From: Axinella damicornis
Lineage: Eukaryota; Porifera; Demospongiae; Axinellida; Axinellidae
Length of the DNA stretch: 64,000 nt
Direction: 5' to 3'
Assembly (NCBI GenBank): GCA_963931865.1
Contig: OZ007514.1
Span: 3,539,556-3,603,555, forward strand
Below the pieces are notes generated by a model. It did no database searches. It was not told the DNA's origin and saw only the letters and a program-made list of their open reading frames with translations. How positions within the stretch are numbered: position 1 is the first letter of the stretch; each line of letters opens with the position of its first letter. Positions 19,651 through 31,530 of this stretch are shown here, in pieces. Position numbers and translations under genes: made by a program.

Positions 19651-20988
19651 ACATCGATCTCACAATGTTTTCAGGAGGCTCTTTGACTCACTGATAGTTC
19701 CTGTGTCTATGGTGCGTCTGTGCTGTCAGTCACGATTCTGCTCAAAAAGTGATCTATAGAGGTGGTGCTAAACTAAGCATATATGATACTATCTGGGAAT
19801 CAGTAGCAATAAGGATGACATCATCATAATGTCATCATGCACTCTTAGCAACAAGCATCCTCTGGGAGTAACCTCAGGGGACATGACTGTGTTGGATGCC
19901 CACAAAATACAGACACCAACTGAACACGTTATGTTCTGGATTCATCTGCTACAGATGGAAATGACTGAATTGTCAAGAAAGTGTACAATGTGCGCAAGAG
20001 TCTCATTGATAAGTGCAACAAAAAGAACTGGGCATGGGAAATCAAATCAATTCTTTGATGAATGTGGTCTACAGTCCAGGTGGCACCAATGCACCTGTGA
20101 TGGCCTCTCACACCGAGAGGCAAAGCACCTGGTGACCTGCTGTCTCTTCCACCGTACCAACAGAGGGAGAAACAGAGAATTACAGTAATTCAAAGCAGAC
20201 TATGTTGAGACAGAAGGATACGTACAGAGAACAATAATAAAATCCCACAAATCTCTGCTTGCCCACCTGAGAGGGGGAACAGTATGGAGTGAGATCAGCT
20301 ATGTTCGCCTCCCTCTGGAAGAAAGAAAATGCAAGCTAAGACTTGTACTGCATGCAAATGAGAACTTGGACAAATAACTTTAAGGACAGTGAGTGCACTA
20401 TTAGAACAGCAAGTGCGAGTGCAGTAGCTATGTGGTTGAGTGCATGCACTGTAGAGCAGTGTGCTGTGAGGACAGTGAGTCACTGTCTGGACAGTGAGCA
20501 TACAGTCTAGAACACAGACTCACAGTGGGTGCAATATGTGGTTACCGCGCCCAGTAATCTCCAGGAGGCGTATACCTGAGGCAGCACGTACCACTGTCAG
20601 GAGAGCCAGTGTATTCAGTGAGTTGGTTCAGTATGATTATACAGTGACATTCCAGGGGCGGCAGCGGCATACCAAAAAGTGGTACGGCCCACTCGTAGCG
20701 CAGAGGCGCGAAGCGCCGATCTGTCCGCGCGAAGCGTGGAAAAAATTTTTAGCAACTACGGTAGCTAGCTATTTTCAGCGATGAGGAAGCACTCTCGTAG
20801 CATCAAAATGGCCGTTTTAGGAAAGAAAAGATCTTGGCTGCTGTGGAGTTTCAATGGTAGGCCCACAACTAGGACGAGAAACAGATGCCATTGCCGAGTC
20901 TGCGTATAAGATCAAGCGTAGATTGACTACACTGCACGTGATATTACAGTGGTCTGGCCAAAGCCGCGCGGACCAGCCGGACCGGCGG

Positions 20989-21405
20989 TAGGCCTGAGGA
21001 TTTTATGCTGGGAATAATTTGAGCATAATAGGCTGACGGAAGAATTGAGAATAATTTGGGAATAATCCGGAAGTTTTAGAGGAATAATCTAATTTCTCTT
21101 CCGGAAGTCTAACACATGCCCATGTGGTGAGGTCAAAATGGCGGACAGTAGTGAAACGAGTGTGGCTCTGAGTGTTGTGTCTGTTGACCCAGTCTGCGTC
21201 GACTCAGACCAAGAGTCAGACGCTGCGCCCCCTACTTCTCGCAGCTGATCCTGCCGATATATCGAGACCACGGAGTTGAAGAATTGAGAATAATACACTT
21301 TTTGCTGAGTTGCTTGAGAAAGAATAATACTCGTATTTTTTTTGTGAGAATACAAGAATTAATAGAATAATGGGCTATTTTAGGAGAATAATATCCTCAG
21401 GCCTA
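20989..21405. mobile_element. hAT-like MITE, perfect ends and 8-bp TSD
   Basis: The ends are TAGGCCTGAGGAT and its exact complement ATCCTCAGGCCTA. The flanks are the 8-bp repeat ACCGGCGG at 20981-20988 and 21406-21413. The interior repeats gaataat motifs near both ends. A 36-codon ORF beginning MADSSETSVALS (21138, + strand) ends before any domain and may be the start of the lost transposase or of a captured exon. The 8-bp TSD supports hAT. Confidence 0.9.
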
Positions 21406-21709
21406 ACCGGCGGCGCCGCCTCTGTCATCCGAAGCCCGCCTCTTAATTGCAGCTTGACCATGAATGTCATTACAGGGGCGCCGTGGTCGTAACGTAACGT
21501 AACGTGAGTGTACGTAACGTCACTGCACATAATAAGTTAAGTACCGATACGTTGCCCATCCCCTTTTCTCGATCTCCGGCTAGCTAGCGGCTCCGCGTAA
21601 ATTATCTTTCACGTGACAAGTCGCCTGCCATCACTCCGAGATTTCTCTGAGGTAAGTGTAGTAGTGCGGGATGTTCCCCCTCCTCTCTCCAAATGCCCCC
21701 CGGCCCGAG

Positions 21710-23592
21710 CGAATTTTTTTTTTGGACGTACTTTCGACTTAGTCTCTATGGCAGATCCATCAACTACGCATGCGCTAAACCGTAACCCAACCCTAACCAC
21801 ACCCACAAATTTGCAATTTGAACGTGCAGCACAGAGCTTGGAGCGGACGAGTGTTTGGTAGCAGAGACAGAAGGAGCTGGTGTTTGCCGAGTCTCCATGA
21901 ACTTGGCCTGGACCCCAAACTAAACTTGGAACCCCTCAATTACCTTAGCCATTCATTTGTCTATTTAGTTTTTTGTACTGCATCAGTACATCAGGAGCTT
22001 ATGGGCTCCTGAGTACATGTATACAGCTACTACCATACTCATGTACACATGATGAGCTCAATCAAAGTGTTTGCAAACAGTCCTGTATGCATCTTCAATT
22101 TCTTCAGCCACCCACACTGGCCAAAACGCTGCTTGCTGCTTTACGTCGTACTCCAGGTAGCTAGTAGATTGGTGCCAGTCAACAAGCCATCTGTGCAAAG
22201 ATGAAATTCATGAGAAAATGAACTTCAGCTAGAATGGAGTATATAACGTTCTGAAAGGGGTGTCCCACGTAGGTTGTGATACATTTGCACAGTATATCGA
22301 TATCCCTGAGGCATGCATAACTGTGCACGTGCATGTGGATTCGCCATCACCCCCCTCCAATTTGATTAGCTATAGGTGGGGTGCTTTAGCACCGACTAGA
22401 GGGAGTGGCAATGTGACAAGATCACATACACTGTAATTTCTTTTGTTCTACGATTCAAGTTCTCCATGGGAGAAGCGGGGAGAAGGCTGCTCTGCACTTT
22501 CAAATAATGCATCCCAAATACAGTACAGACTTCCAGCGACTTACTTAGCTTAGTCTGGTACCAGACTTTCGCTCACGGCAGAGGAGTTTGGTCGACGACT
22601 AGCCTCGTACCCAGACCTTCAATCGCGGGGAGAAGGCCTGGTACACACTGTTTGCGCATGTGTTTAATTTAAATGTGAATATTACGTCAATTCTAATTGT
22701 GACGTTTGCGAATGGGTTGGGCTTAACTGTGCGTAAACACACCCGCGTACACGTGCATGAGGCTCACAACAAGCACACCACAGCTCTTTCCACTGTCTAC
22801 AAGTCCCTTCTTGTAGCTAGTCCATGAGGAAAGGGAGTGCTTGGTAGCACAGGCTCTTGCCATAGCCAGTAGGTAGCTAGCCACATGAACACGTCGCTGC
22901 CTTCGTACACAGCTCTCATGGAGGAGCGCTGCTCATCTTTCACAGTAATCCGTGTCATTTTCAGCCTTCGCAAAGCATAGGAAAGAGCCTCAGAGAAACT
23001 ACTACCACCGGAACTTTTGCACGCCATGATTGCTACTCGTCGTTGGTTGGGAAAAAACACCGTATATGGAAGCACTGTGGTCCACAGCTACTTATCAGCC
23101 ACCTCAGAACAAGTCATATATGGGCAGTCGACCAGACGACTCCGCTGTGCGCGAGTGTGGTGACCGAGATTATACTTCAACTACATTATTGTATACTGAG
23201 CACAATATGTAATATGCAGCATCACTGAGAATATCAGCGAATGCAGACTTATCTACCGGACTCAACTACCAGTCGATCATGAGAGTGATTTGAACCCTGA
23301 AAAATGTCAGTACAGTAGTACTTTGGAACAGAAATGACGGGAAATCACACTCAATCCATGTAATAATATTATATCCATCTCTGTACCTCATGACAGCTTC
23401 ATTGCTTCTGTTTACAGCTTTATCAGCAGTTGTTCAGCGTTCCTTCTATCTCTGCTTTCCTTCTCAGGACAGTCCTGTGTGTATTACTTGCCCCACCATG
23501 TGCTTATGGGGGTGTGTCGTACTAATCTGCGCATGCGTAGTTGGTGGATCTGCCAGAGACTAAGTCGAAAGTACGTCCAAAAAAAAAATTCG
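21710..23592. mobile_element. MULE-like element carrying a helicase fragment
   Basis: The ends are CGAATTTTTTTTTTGGACG and its exact complement. The inverted match continues for about 64 bp with one mismatch and a 2-nt gap. An 11-bp direct repeat, CCCGGCCCGAG, flanks it (21699-21709; 23593-23603). Unit 1 is uninterrupted at the matching place near 870. TSDs of 9-11 bp with long inverted ends are typical of Mutator-like elements. The interior has no recognisable transposase but includes a RecQ-like helicase 5' fragment (22803-23027). Confidence 0.85.
22803..23027 (-). pseudogene. Captured RecQ-like helicase N-terminal fragment
   Basis: Read from ATG at 23027 downward the frame gives MACKSSGGSSFSEALSYALR, then ITVKDEQRSSMRAVYEGSDV and FMWL, a pattern like the start of RecQ-type DNA helicases. 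A 4-base ctag/gcta repetition just after FMWL shifts the frame. In the shifted frame the Walker A segment PTGYGKS is readable and is followed shortly by a stop. Only this piece of the helicase is present, and it lies entirely inside the 21710-23592 element, which suggests gene capture. The helicase subfamily is uncertain. Confidence 0.65.
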
Positions 23593-23634
23593 CCCGGCCC
23601 GAGCGGAGGATGCCCTCATGAGTAGGATGTTCTC

Positions 23635-23857
23635 TAGTCTCGCGTAGTCAGACTCTCGCACGGAAAGGAGTCTGGTTAACTGCCCATATGAGACTTGTTC
23701 TGGCGTGCACCCTGACTGGCAGGGTGCACGGTGGCGATAACCAATGAACAAGCAGGTGCAATTACTTATTGCCACCCCAATTGGGGTGGGTGTCAGAACA
23801 AGTCCTATCATCGGCAGTTAACCAGATCGACTCTCCTTGCTGTGTGAGAGTAGACTA
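23635..23857. mobile_element. Unit-3 copy of the TAGTCTCG element, deleted
   Basis: It has the same ends as 1209-1780 but only 223 bp. The flanks gatgttctc and gatgtcccc are a 7-of-9 match to the ancestral target duplication. Confidence 0.75.
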
Positions 23858-24204
23858 GATGTCCCCTGTCCCCCGGAACATCCTGTCCTAGTCTCAGCAT
23901 GGATAATATGGTCTCAGTCCCAGGCTCTCTCTCTCTGTTTTTGAGGAGAGAGCCTGTCCCTCCACACCACAGACCATGAAAATGTACTAGGAATAGCCCT
24001 TTGTACAATACGTTTTATAATGAAGACGGTGTCGTAATGTCAGCTATGCTTGTCACAGACTATACACTGCTCTTTCACACTTTGGAATTGATGTGGCATG
24101 TGGTTAGTACACTCCTTCCAATACAGTGTGCATGTGGGAGGTGGGGGTGGGGACATTGTACTGTAGAGTGCAATATACTCCAATGCTCTAGAGCATGATA
24201 TCGT

Positions 24205-24235
<31 letters not shown>

Positions 24236-24525
24236 GCACAGGAGACATCCTGCCTCTGACACTGTCATGACCGGTATGTTTGTATATGCGCAAGCGGGAT
24301 TAAGGAATTGGTGTGTCTGTCTGTTGTTTGAATGATGTTTGAATTTTGACATACAATAGCATGAAAATCCAGCTATTGTAATCTCCTGATAGTATGCCCA
24401 CCCTTGACCACCCTTCATTTTAAGTATGTATGGGGTCATATATGGGTGGGGACAAAGAAGTACTGTGAAATGAGGCTGGACTAAGAATTGAAGGCCTAAG
24501 TGTTATGCCATTGCATGTACACATA

Positions 24526-25114
24526 TACCGTATAGCGGGTAATTTTCGTGGGTGGAAATTTTCGTGAAACGCTGGATAAGGTCGTCAGAATTAATTTTCG
24601 TTGTTCTAATTTTTGTGGCATCCATGTTAGCATTATCGTCGCAGATGACGTATAAGAAAATTAGTACACACGTGGTTTGATGGGTTTCAAAAACATTGCG
24701 CTTCACTAGCGTGAGTGTGACGCTACTTCGTCAGTAAAAGACGTGGGAGGCCGGTGTTGGAGAAGAACTAACATGCTAACGCAGGAATGGCAACCGTATT
24801 GATCCCGGATTTGCTGTGGCAAGAGTTACCGTAGGCTGGCCTCGTTGTTCGTCGGCTGGGTCCAATTCGATCACAACGCGAGGGACAGCTGGTGATAGAG
24901 GATCCTGTCAATCGAGGACACTGTCAACAGGATGCAGTCACGCAGGTAGCTACAGCTTCGAAGAGCCGTACAGTGTACTTGAGCGACAGCACCTAGCTAT
25001 GTGTTGCACAGCGTATGGGTTGAAAATTTCGTGGATGCAAAATTTCGTGACTTGTTGATGAGTCACGAAAATAACGAAAATTGGCACCCCACGAAAATAA
25101 CCCACTATACAGTA
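24526..25114. mobile_element. TACCGTATAGCGGG MITE
   Basis: The left end TACCGTATAGCGGGTAATTT is mirrored at the right by aaaataacccactatacagta. AATTTTCGTG motifs recur just inside both ends. No transposase is encoded. Confidence 0.8.
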
Positions 25115-25579
25115 CTGTATGTGCTCTGCATGTTTGTATGTTTGTTTGTGCAATTGCATAGTATAGTGACTATAGTATACAGCTTCCTGGGAAGCAGCTG
25201 TGATTGGCAAGACCAGAAGATGGCCGTATCAATAAAACACTCCCGCAGCTGCTCACATGACAACTGTGTTACATACCGGTACACATAGTAATGCCTTACT
25301 AGAGACTCTAACAGTAGGTGGGCCTATTTCGAGCTCAAAAATAAGCCTATACCAACCTCTTTGAGTAGTCACTACAGTTCATCACCCATGGGCGTACTAT
25401 TGATATAGGTGAGGCAGGACTTTTTGTTTAACTCAAAATTCAAATTGATTTGACATGCGTTAATGATAGTCATTTTCAGCAACTAGCACATTGTTTTCTC
25501 CATATGTCCTTAGCGCAACTGCATTCCAGAAATTAGTGCAATCGACAAGCTAAGAACAGCTTGTTTGCAAGTGTTGAAG
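25115..25579. other. Upstream region of NLR copy 3
   Basis: 25180-25260 resembles the upstream sequence of copies 1 and 2 (cttcctgggaagcagctgtg; gaccagaagatgg). 25280-25579 does not, so the promoter-proximal part of copy 3 has a different origin. No TATA box or gene could be identified. Confidence 0.45.
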
Positions 25580-28500
25580 ATGTCTCATGAAACTATTGAT
25601 TGTCCACCAACTTTGAAAGAACTGACTGCCTTCCCAACGACATCATTTGGGAAGGTGAACATCCCCCAAGAGATAGGGGTAAAATACCAAATCTTTGGTG
25701 CTCAACTCCTGCAAGATCCTACTAGTGCAAAGGTCACCAACATGGAGTACAAGCATCGAGGAGATCCCGTGCGTATCTACACCGAGATCCTCCAGAGATG
25801 GCTGAGGGGACAAGGGAGAACACCAGTTAGCTGGAGGACACTGATTGAGGTTCTGCGAGACATCGAGTTGGGTCGACTTGCAAGAGACATAGAAGTGACT
25901 TGCCTGCAGGGCAAAATCACAGTAAACTTCTCTGTGTGGAGAATATCATCTCTGAAGTTTAAGAAAGCGCTTTTTGGAGTAGCTGTGGTATCTGTTATTG
26001 TAACATTTGGGTACTTGTCGATTGGTGGGTTCACTTGGAATTCTATAACCCCACCATCCATTGTTCCTCTTGCAATGGATGAGGACTGGTCCATTGAGAA
26101 TGGAGCCCCTGGAGTAGCTATATCTACGACCATGCAGTCTCCCATTCTGGAGTACAACAAAGTGTTGAAGGATGTTTACCAGAAACAACCCGTCACAGAT
26201 CCCAATCAGTGGCTACAAGTAATGATGCCGTTCATTAACCTGACACTAACAGAGGGAATAAAGTCAGAAGAACGGACCATACAAAGGTCCATTGAGGGTC
26301 AACTGCGAGGCAGATACAAGCTAAGTCTTGATGAAGTAGTTAACAGTGTCAAGAATGGCTCCAAAATCCTCATGGAAGGTAGGCCAGGAGTTGGAAAAAC
26401 AACTATACTGAGACACATCGCTAAGCAGTGGGCAGAAGGAAAACTTCTCGGGAGGTTTCAACTTGTCATTTTAATCCGACTTGGTCACATCCCCAGTAGC
26501 AGGATCTCAAACCTGGACAGCATGCTGGAGTATCATTCACATGACTACCCAGACACTGCCAGTGTTGCAAGAGAGCTGGGTCGCACTGGTGGGGAGGGAA
26601 TCTGCTTCCTATTGGATGCTCTCGATGAGTATTCACCACAAACTCCGACACACAGTGACTACATCTACCAACTGATAAGAGGTGACAGACTACCAAATGC
26701 GGCTTTGATGGTAACCTCACGTCCAAGTGCTTCATACCTCCTGCAGCAAGAATTTACAAGGAAGATTGAAGTTGTTGGTTTTCTTCGACATCAGATCCAG
26801 CAGTATATTAATGCACTTCCAGTCAGTACTGCTACTACTATATTGGAGTGCATCGATCGATATACGAATGTCAAACATATAAGTTATTTACCCTTACACC
26901 TTGCAATGATGACTTACCTGGCCGTCCATTCTGAGAAAGTTTCTCTCTTGGATCTAGACACAGAGACTAGGATCTACCACATGTTCGTGAATCTCACATT
27001 CCGACAAAGATACAAGGAAGTGGAGAATTTGGACTACATCCATAGCCAAGTATTCAGAGCATTATCTAAAACTGCCTTTGATGCAACCACAAGACACAGT
27101 GCTACCAAAGGATATTACAGAAACTCTGAAACCAGTCTTAGATTGCATCATTTGGATCCTGAGCTGAGGACCAAAGTGGAATCTTTCAGTATCCTTACCA
27201 TAAGCAAGCAGCCTGAAGGAGATAAAATTGGTGAAATCTTCACTTTTTCTCATTACACTTTTCAAGAGTTCTTCGCTGCGTACTACTTAACAACATTACC
27301 ACATGAAGAGCAAATGCAAGCATTGAAACTCCACCAACATTCTTCTCCATTAATGTGGAGGTTTTTCTTTGGTCTGCTTAGAGCACACAGTTCAAAGAAT
27401 ACCACCGAACTGTTTGAAGCGTTCGCTCATATGCATAAGAGTCAGATTAGAAGACATCTGCCCAATACTGTTCTAATGTGTGCTTATGAGTTGAAACAAA
27501 CTGCCATTGCAGACGTACTTGTCCAGGCTCTCAACCATTCCATTGAAGGTATTAGTCATCCATCAGACTGTGCAGCATTTGGATATGCATTATCATTGAA
27601 TCCACATCAGTTCAGCAAAATCATTTTATCAAGTTTTGGCAGGATTCCCGACTACTGGGAGGCATGTTTTGTTTCCATGTTTGCTGAATTTCCAGAGAGT
27701 AACGGGGTGATGCAAGTAACATTAACAAGCCTTGTTATATCTAACAGAACAATTTCAGCTCTGACTCCATTTGTCCAACACTTTCCAAATTTGCAGCAGC
27801 TTGACATCTTCATCTGTTCTGCTTATAAATTTGTGAAAGAACATGAACGCAATGGTGTCATCAGTACTCTGAGTTACACAGAAACTGTAAAGTTTGCAAC
27901 AGAGCTTGGAAGGCTTAAAAATCTGAGACATCTTGACATCAGGTTGTCCTTTTATCACCCAGATACGGTAGAGCTTGTAGCCACTGTACTGCAGCACTAG
28001 TACTTGAGCTCACTGCAAACATTCCGCATGCACACCAGATATCTTGTAACCACACTACTTACAGATGGCATCAGAGACCCTATTCTAAACATTAAGGATG
28101 CTGCTAAGCTGGCTGAAAGTATCAAACATTTATCCTCACTGGAAACACTCGATCTGGGCTGGAACACAATACGATATGATGGGGTTGCAGCTCTAACTGA
28201 AGGTATCAAGAGCTTGACCTCACTGAAAATACTTGATCTATTCAACAATCAAATTGGGTACAGGGGAGCTGCAAAGCTGGCTGAAGGTATCAATCACTTA
28301 ACCTCACTGGAAGCTCTCAATCTGGCCTGGAACAAAATAGGGTATGATGGGGTTGTAGCACTAACTGGAGGTATCAAGCGCTTGACCTCACTGAAAATGC
28401 TTGATCTATCCAACAATGAAATTGGGGACAAGGGAGCTGCAAAGCTGGCTGAAGGTAGATCTATCAAACACTTAACCTCACTGGAAACACTCAATTTGGC

Positions 28501-29099
28501 CTGGAACAGAATAGGGTATGATGGGGTTGTAGCACTAACTGGAGGTATCAAGAGCTTGTCAATGACCTCACTGAAAACACTTGATCTATCCAACAATGAA
28601 ATTGGGGACAGTGGTGCTGCAAGGCTGGCTGAAGGTATCAAGCACTTAACCTCACTGGAAACATTCAATCTGGGCGGGAACAGAATAGGAGATAATGGGG
28701 TTGTAGCACTAACTGAAGGTGTCAAGAACTTGACCTCACTGAAAACACTTGATCTATCCAACAATGAAATTGGGGACAGTGGTGCTGCAAGACTGGCTGA
28801 AGGTATCAAGCACTTAACCTCACTGGAAACATTCAATCTGGGCTGGAACAGAATAGGAGATAATGGGGTTGTATATAGCACTAACTGAAGGTGTCAAGAA
28901 CTTGACCTCACTGAAAACACTTGATCTATCCTTTAATCAAATAGGACACGGGGGAGCTGCAAAACTGTCTGAAGAAAAGAAACTTTTGAGTTCACTGGAA
29001 AACCTTAATCTGATTTCCAACAAAATCAGGGATGAAGGAATGTCTAAAATCCACAGAGCTTTAAAAACTGGCTGGACACGACCAGATTTAATTTGCTAA
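25580..29099 (+). pseudogene. NLR-type copy 3, broken (DEATH-TM-NACHT-LRR)
   Basis: From ATG 25580 the frame encodes DEATH (PVSWRTLIEVLRDIE), a hydrophobic helix (FGVAVVSVIVTFGYL), NACHT (GRPGVGKTT, FLLDALDE, VTSRPSAS) and the winged/post-NACHT region. It stops at TAG 27998-28000. Compared with copy 1, six extra bases around this point (cac tag tac) add the stop without changing frame. The LRRs then continue in the same frame to about 28870, where four extra bases (tata) shift it; the C-terminus resumes in another frame to 29099. There are about 11 LRRs, one pair more than copy 1. The N-terminal third differs clearly from copy 1 while the rest is nearly identical. A DEATH-TM-NACHT product lacking LRRs could still be made. 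Confidence 0.88.
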
Positions 29100-29194
29100 T
29101 ACAAACAAATAAACAAAGTCATCTATTTGAATTTCTGCACATACATAGACTGGATGTTGTTGTGCGTGCGTCCACATACATTGTGATCACTTAA

Positions 29195-30186
29195 GGTAGT
29201 AAACATGGGTACCGCGATCTCCGAAACCAAGTTGATGGATAAATGGGCAGCATCAAAGCGTACACAAGTTTCAGCAATACTTTGCATCAAACTGCTCCTT
29301 CTGCTTGAAAATGCCCTAAAACTCAATTTTAAGGCCCTCTACGAAACTGAAAATTTGGACCCTCTCCAAGGCCCCACCCACACTCTGACCCCATCATCAA
29401 TACACACACAAAACAGGCCCCAAAACTACGGATGGATTTACCACCTGCTCTCCTCACTTGCAGGCTACAGCCCAAAACTCACTGCCACCCTCAAAAACAG
29501 AGGTTTGGCTACCCTAGGCTTTCAAAAAAAATTCCACGCACACCAACTAAAACCGACTCAAGCCAAGGCCAGTTTCCAAAAGGTCAACCTACACCCTGCA
29601 AAAATAGGGATGCTTTTCCACGTTCACCTCTCGGTTACCGAGTTTTGGCCACACATCTACTCCCTCTCACCAGCCCAGTCCAGCTACCAAACCAGCCAAA
29701 TTCGCCCTAACACGAAAATGGGCGGGGCCTGTAATGCCGAAAGGTCAACTCTCTAGAGTACCTTGGCCAGGGAGCTGTCAGAGGCTGTTCACTTTCCAGG
29801 CTGTTCTTCGGCCACTTCAGCAGACCCACAAACATTCCTGCTCACTCCACCTAGCTATTCACACACAGATAGCCCATCGCCACGTTCAATCAGCTACAAT
29901 AGCTTCTTACTTAAAAAAGAGTTCAAACAAATCTTCAAAGTACCGCACGGCCACATCAGAGTACCGATTTGAAACTCGAAAGGGCCGCTAGCCGCATCAA
30001 AGAAAGAAGCCCCCCTTGTTTATTCCGGTTGCCGCCATGGGAAAACGTAAACAGATGAATAACTCTAAACATAGATAATACAGTACTGTATTATCTATGC
30101 TCTAAATAACCGTATGCAAGTGACGTCATCTCATTAATTATTCATGAGCAAAATTGCGCGATTTCGCCAATGCCGTGCTTCCTACC
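29195..30186. mobile_element. TTAA-flanked non-autonomous transposon
   Basis: 992 bp bounded by TTAA at 29191-29194 and 30187-30190. The ends GGTAGTAAACATGGG and its imperfect complement (..cgtgcttcctacc) form the inverted repeat. Units 1 and 2 have a single TTAA at the same place (6333-6336; 18730-18733). TTAA targets are used by piggyBac and Kolobok elements; which applies is undecided. A 183-codon ORF inside shows no domain I recognise and may be chance. Confidence 0.9.
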
Positions 30187-30779
30187 TTAATGTGTCACCA
30201 TTAATTTGTCATATTTCGTCCTCCAGTCTGCATCTTGTGTTTGGGTTCTGAAGTCTATTCCATTTGCCTTATGTAGCTCCTGTGTTGAGCATTTTATTGC
30301 TTTTTTTCTCTCTGTGGATACAATACTGCCTGATAGCTCTCTTGGGCTGGGTTTTTTTTCGTGCAAGTAACATTAAAATTCATTGATTGGTAACAAGCCA
30401 AGGTGCATGCCGTCATGCATGGCAAGTTTTAGTCTATCGATAGTGAGCTAGATCATTAATTTTCTGTTGCATTGCAGGGGCAGGCACAATGAACGAGAGA
30501 AATTGGCCTATAACTCAATAGACTACAGTAGGCAAGTCTATTCATGACGCAGAGCTGCAAGAAACCAAATATCATGAATCATGCCTCCTCTAGAGTCGGA
30601 TATGTGTGCATGTACGTGTGTGTGTATGTATGTGTGTGCATGCGTGTATATATGTGCAGCTAGAGTCTGTGCACTGCATGTATAGTGCCCCAATTACAAC
30701 TAAACCAGTGAGGCCTGTGCATGAGTTGCCCCAGTACCTTACCATTGTAGCTACAAGCATCAGTAAGAAAGAGATGAAG

Positions 30780-31160
30780 GTCATAACAACACTACCTCAT
30801 AAAGAACAATTGAATGGTAGCACTTGAACTCTACCAACACTCCTCAAGAGTGACGTGAAGGTTTTCTTTGGTCTGCTTGCTTCTGTGAATATATAGCTAC
30901 CATGAATCTAGTTGGTGAACAGTACAAAATTCTGATGTTAGTGTATGAGTTGCAACAACTGTCAATCTAGAAGTATATATGGCTACTTCCTCAACAATGC
31001 ATATGGTACAGGATCTATCAAAGTGTCCAGCAATTTTATCCGCTGTGTATACCATTAATTGCATACGCATCAGACTAAACATGATACTTTCTTTTCTGGC
31101 TAGGCGTGTTTTGTTTCCAGACGTGCTGAACTTCCAGAGATAAATGGGTGATAAATCTAT
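30780..31160 (+). pseudogene. Decayed NLR fragment downstream of copy 3
   Basis: This is the unit 3 counterpart of the 6990-7385 relic, with the same surviving blocks (ggttttctttggtctgctt, gcgtgttttgtttcca, cttccagagataaatggg). Because both units share it, the decay began before they separated. Confidence 0.7.
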
Positions 31161-31361
31161 CTAAAAGAATCATGGGTTTGATTGGTCCAAGTTTGCTGCA
31201 GCCTGTGCTTGGGACGTACCCAGCGGTATAATTATTGTCCCCAACTCTTCCAGTGTTCTGAAGTTACCCTATATATGCCTGAGACAGCTTACAGCTAACC
31301 CAGTCTGTATATAGCTATAGTCATGCATCGTACCAGAATTAAATATACAAGAAATGAATGT

Positions 31362-31430
31362 GTAACAGGATGTAGGGATACCAGAACGGCAAAAAGTAGG
31401 GAGGGATGATCACACATAACAGTGAAGTAT

Positions 31431-31507
<77 letters not shown>

Positions 31508-31530
31508 CAGAGAGAGAGAGAGAGAGAGAG
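31362..31530. repeat. Half-copy of foldback MITE fused to C/CA/GA runs
   Basis: The left arm of the 70-343 family (ggatgtagggataccagaac) ends in about 29 C, then (CA)n with one CG, then (GA)n. The other arm is not recognisable. Confidence 0.75.

Larger units (their letters stand above)
13010..20640. repeat. Segmental duplication unit 2 (NLR copy 2)
   Basis: Second unit, colinear with unit 1. It lacks the LINE and the 2319-2635 MITE, so it shows the pre-insertion state of both sites. It gained a TACCGT-ended element (13782-14310) nested in its older MITE, two long poly-G tracts (near 14580 and 14815), and a 22-bp tandem expansion at 19559-19650. The limits are approximate. Confidence 0.7.
21625..31170. 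repeat. Segmental duplication unit 3 (NLR copy 3)
   Basis: Third unit. The leader (21625-21709 plus 23593-24270) is split by an 11-bp-TSD element. The NLR body and more than 1 kb of downstream DNA are close to unit 1, except for the TTAA-flanked insertion at 29195-30186. Sequence around 24526-25560 does not match the other units, so a breakpoint lies just upstream of the NLR start. Confidence 0.7.

Noticed and set aside
29205..29756. 183-codon ORF in the TTAA element
   Set aside because: No transposase motif (no DDE/DDD pattern seen); biased composition suggests chance.
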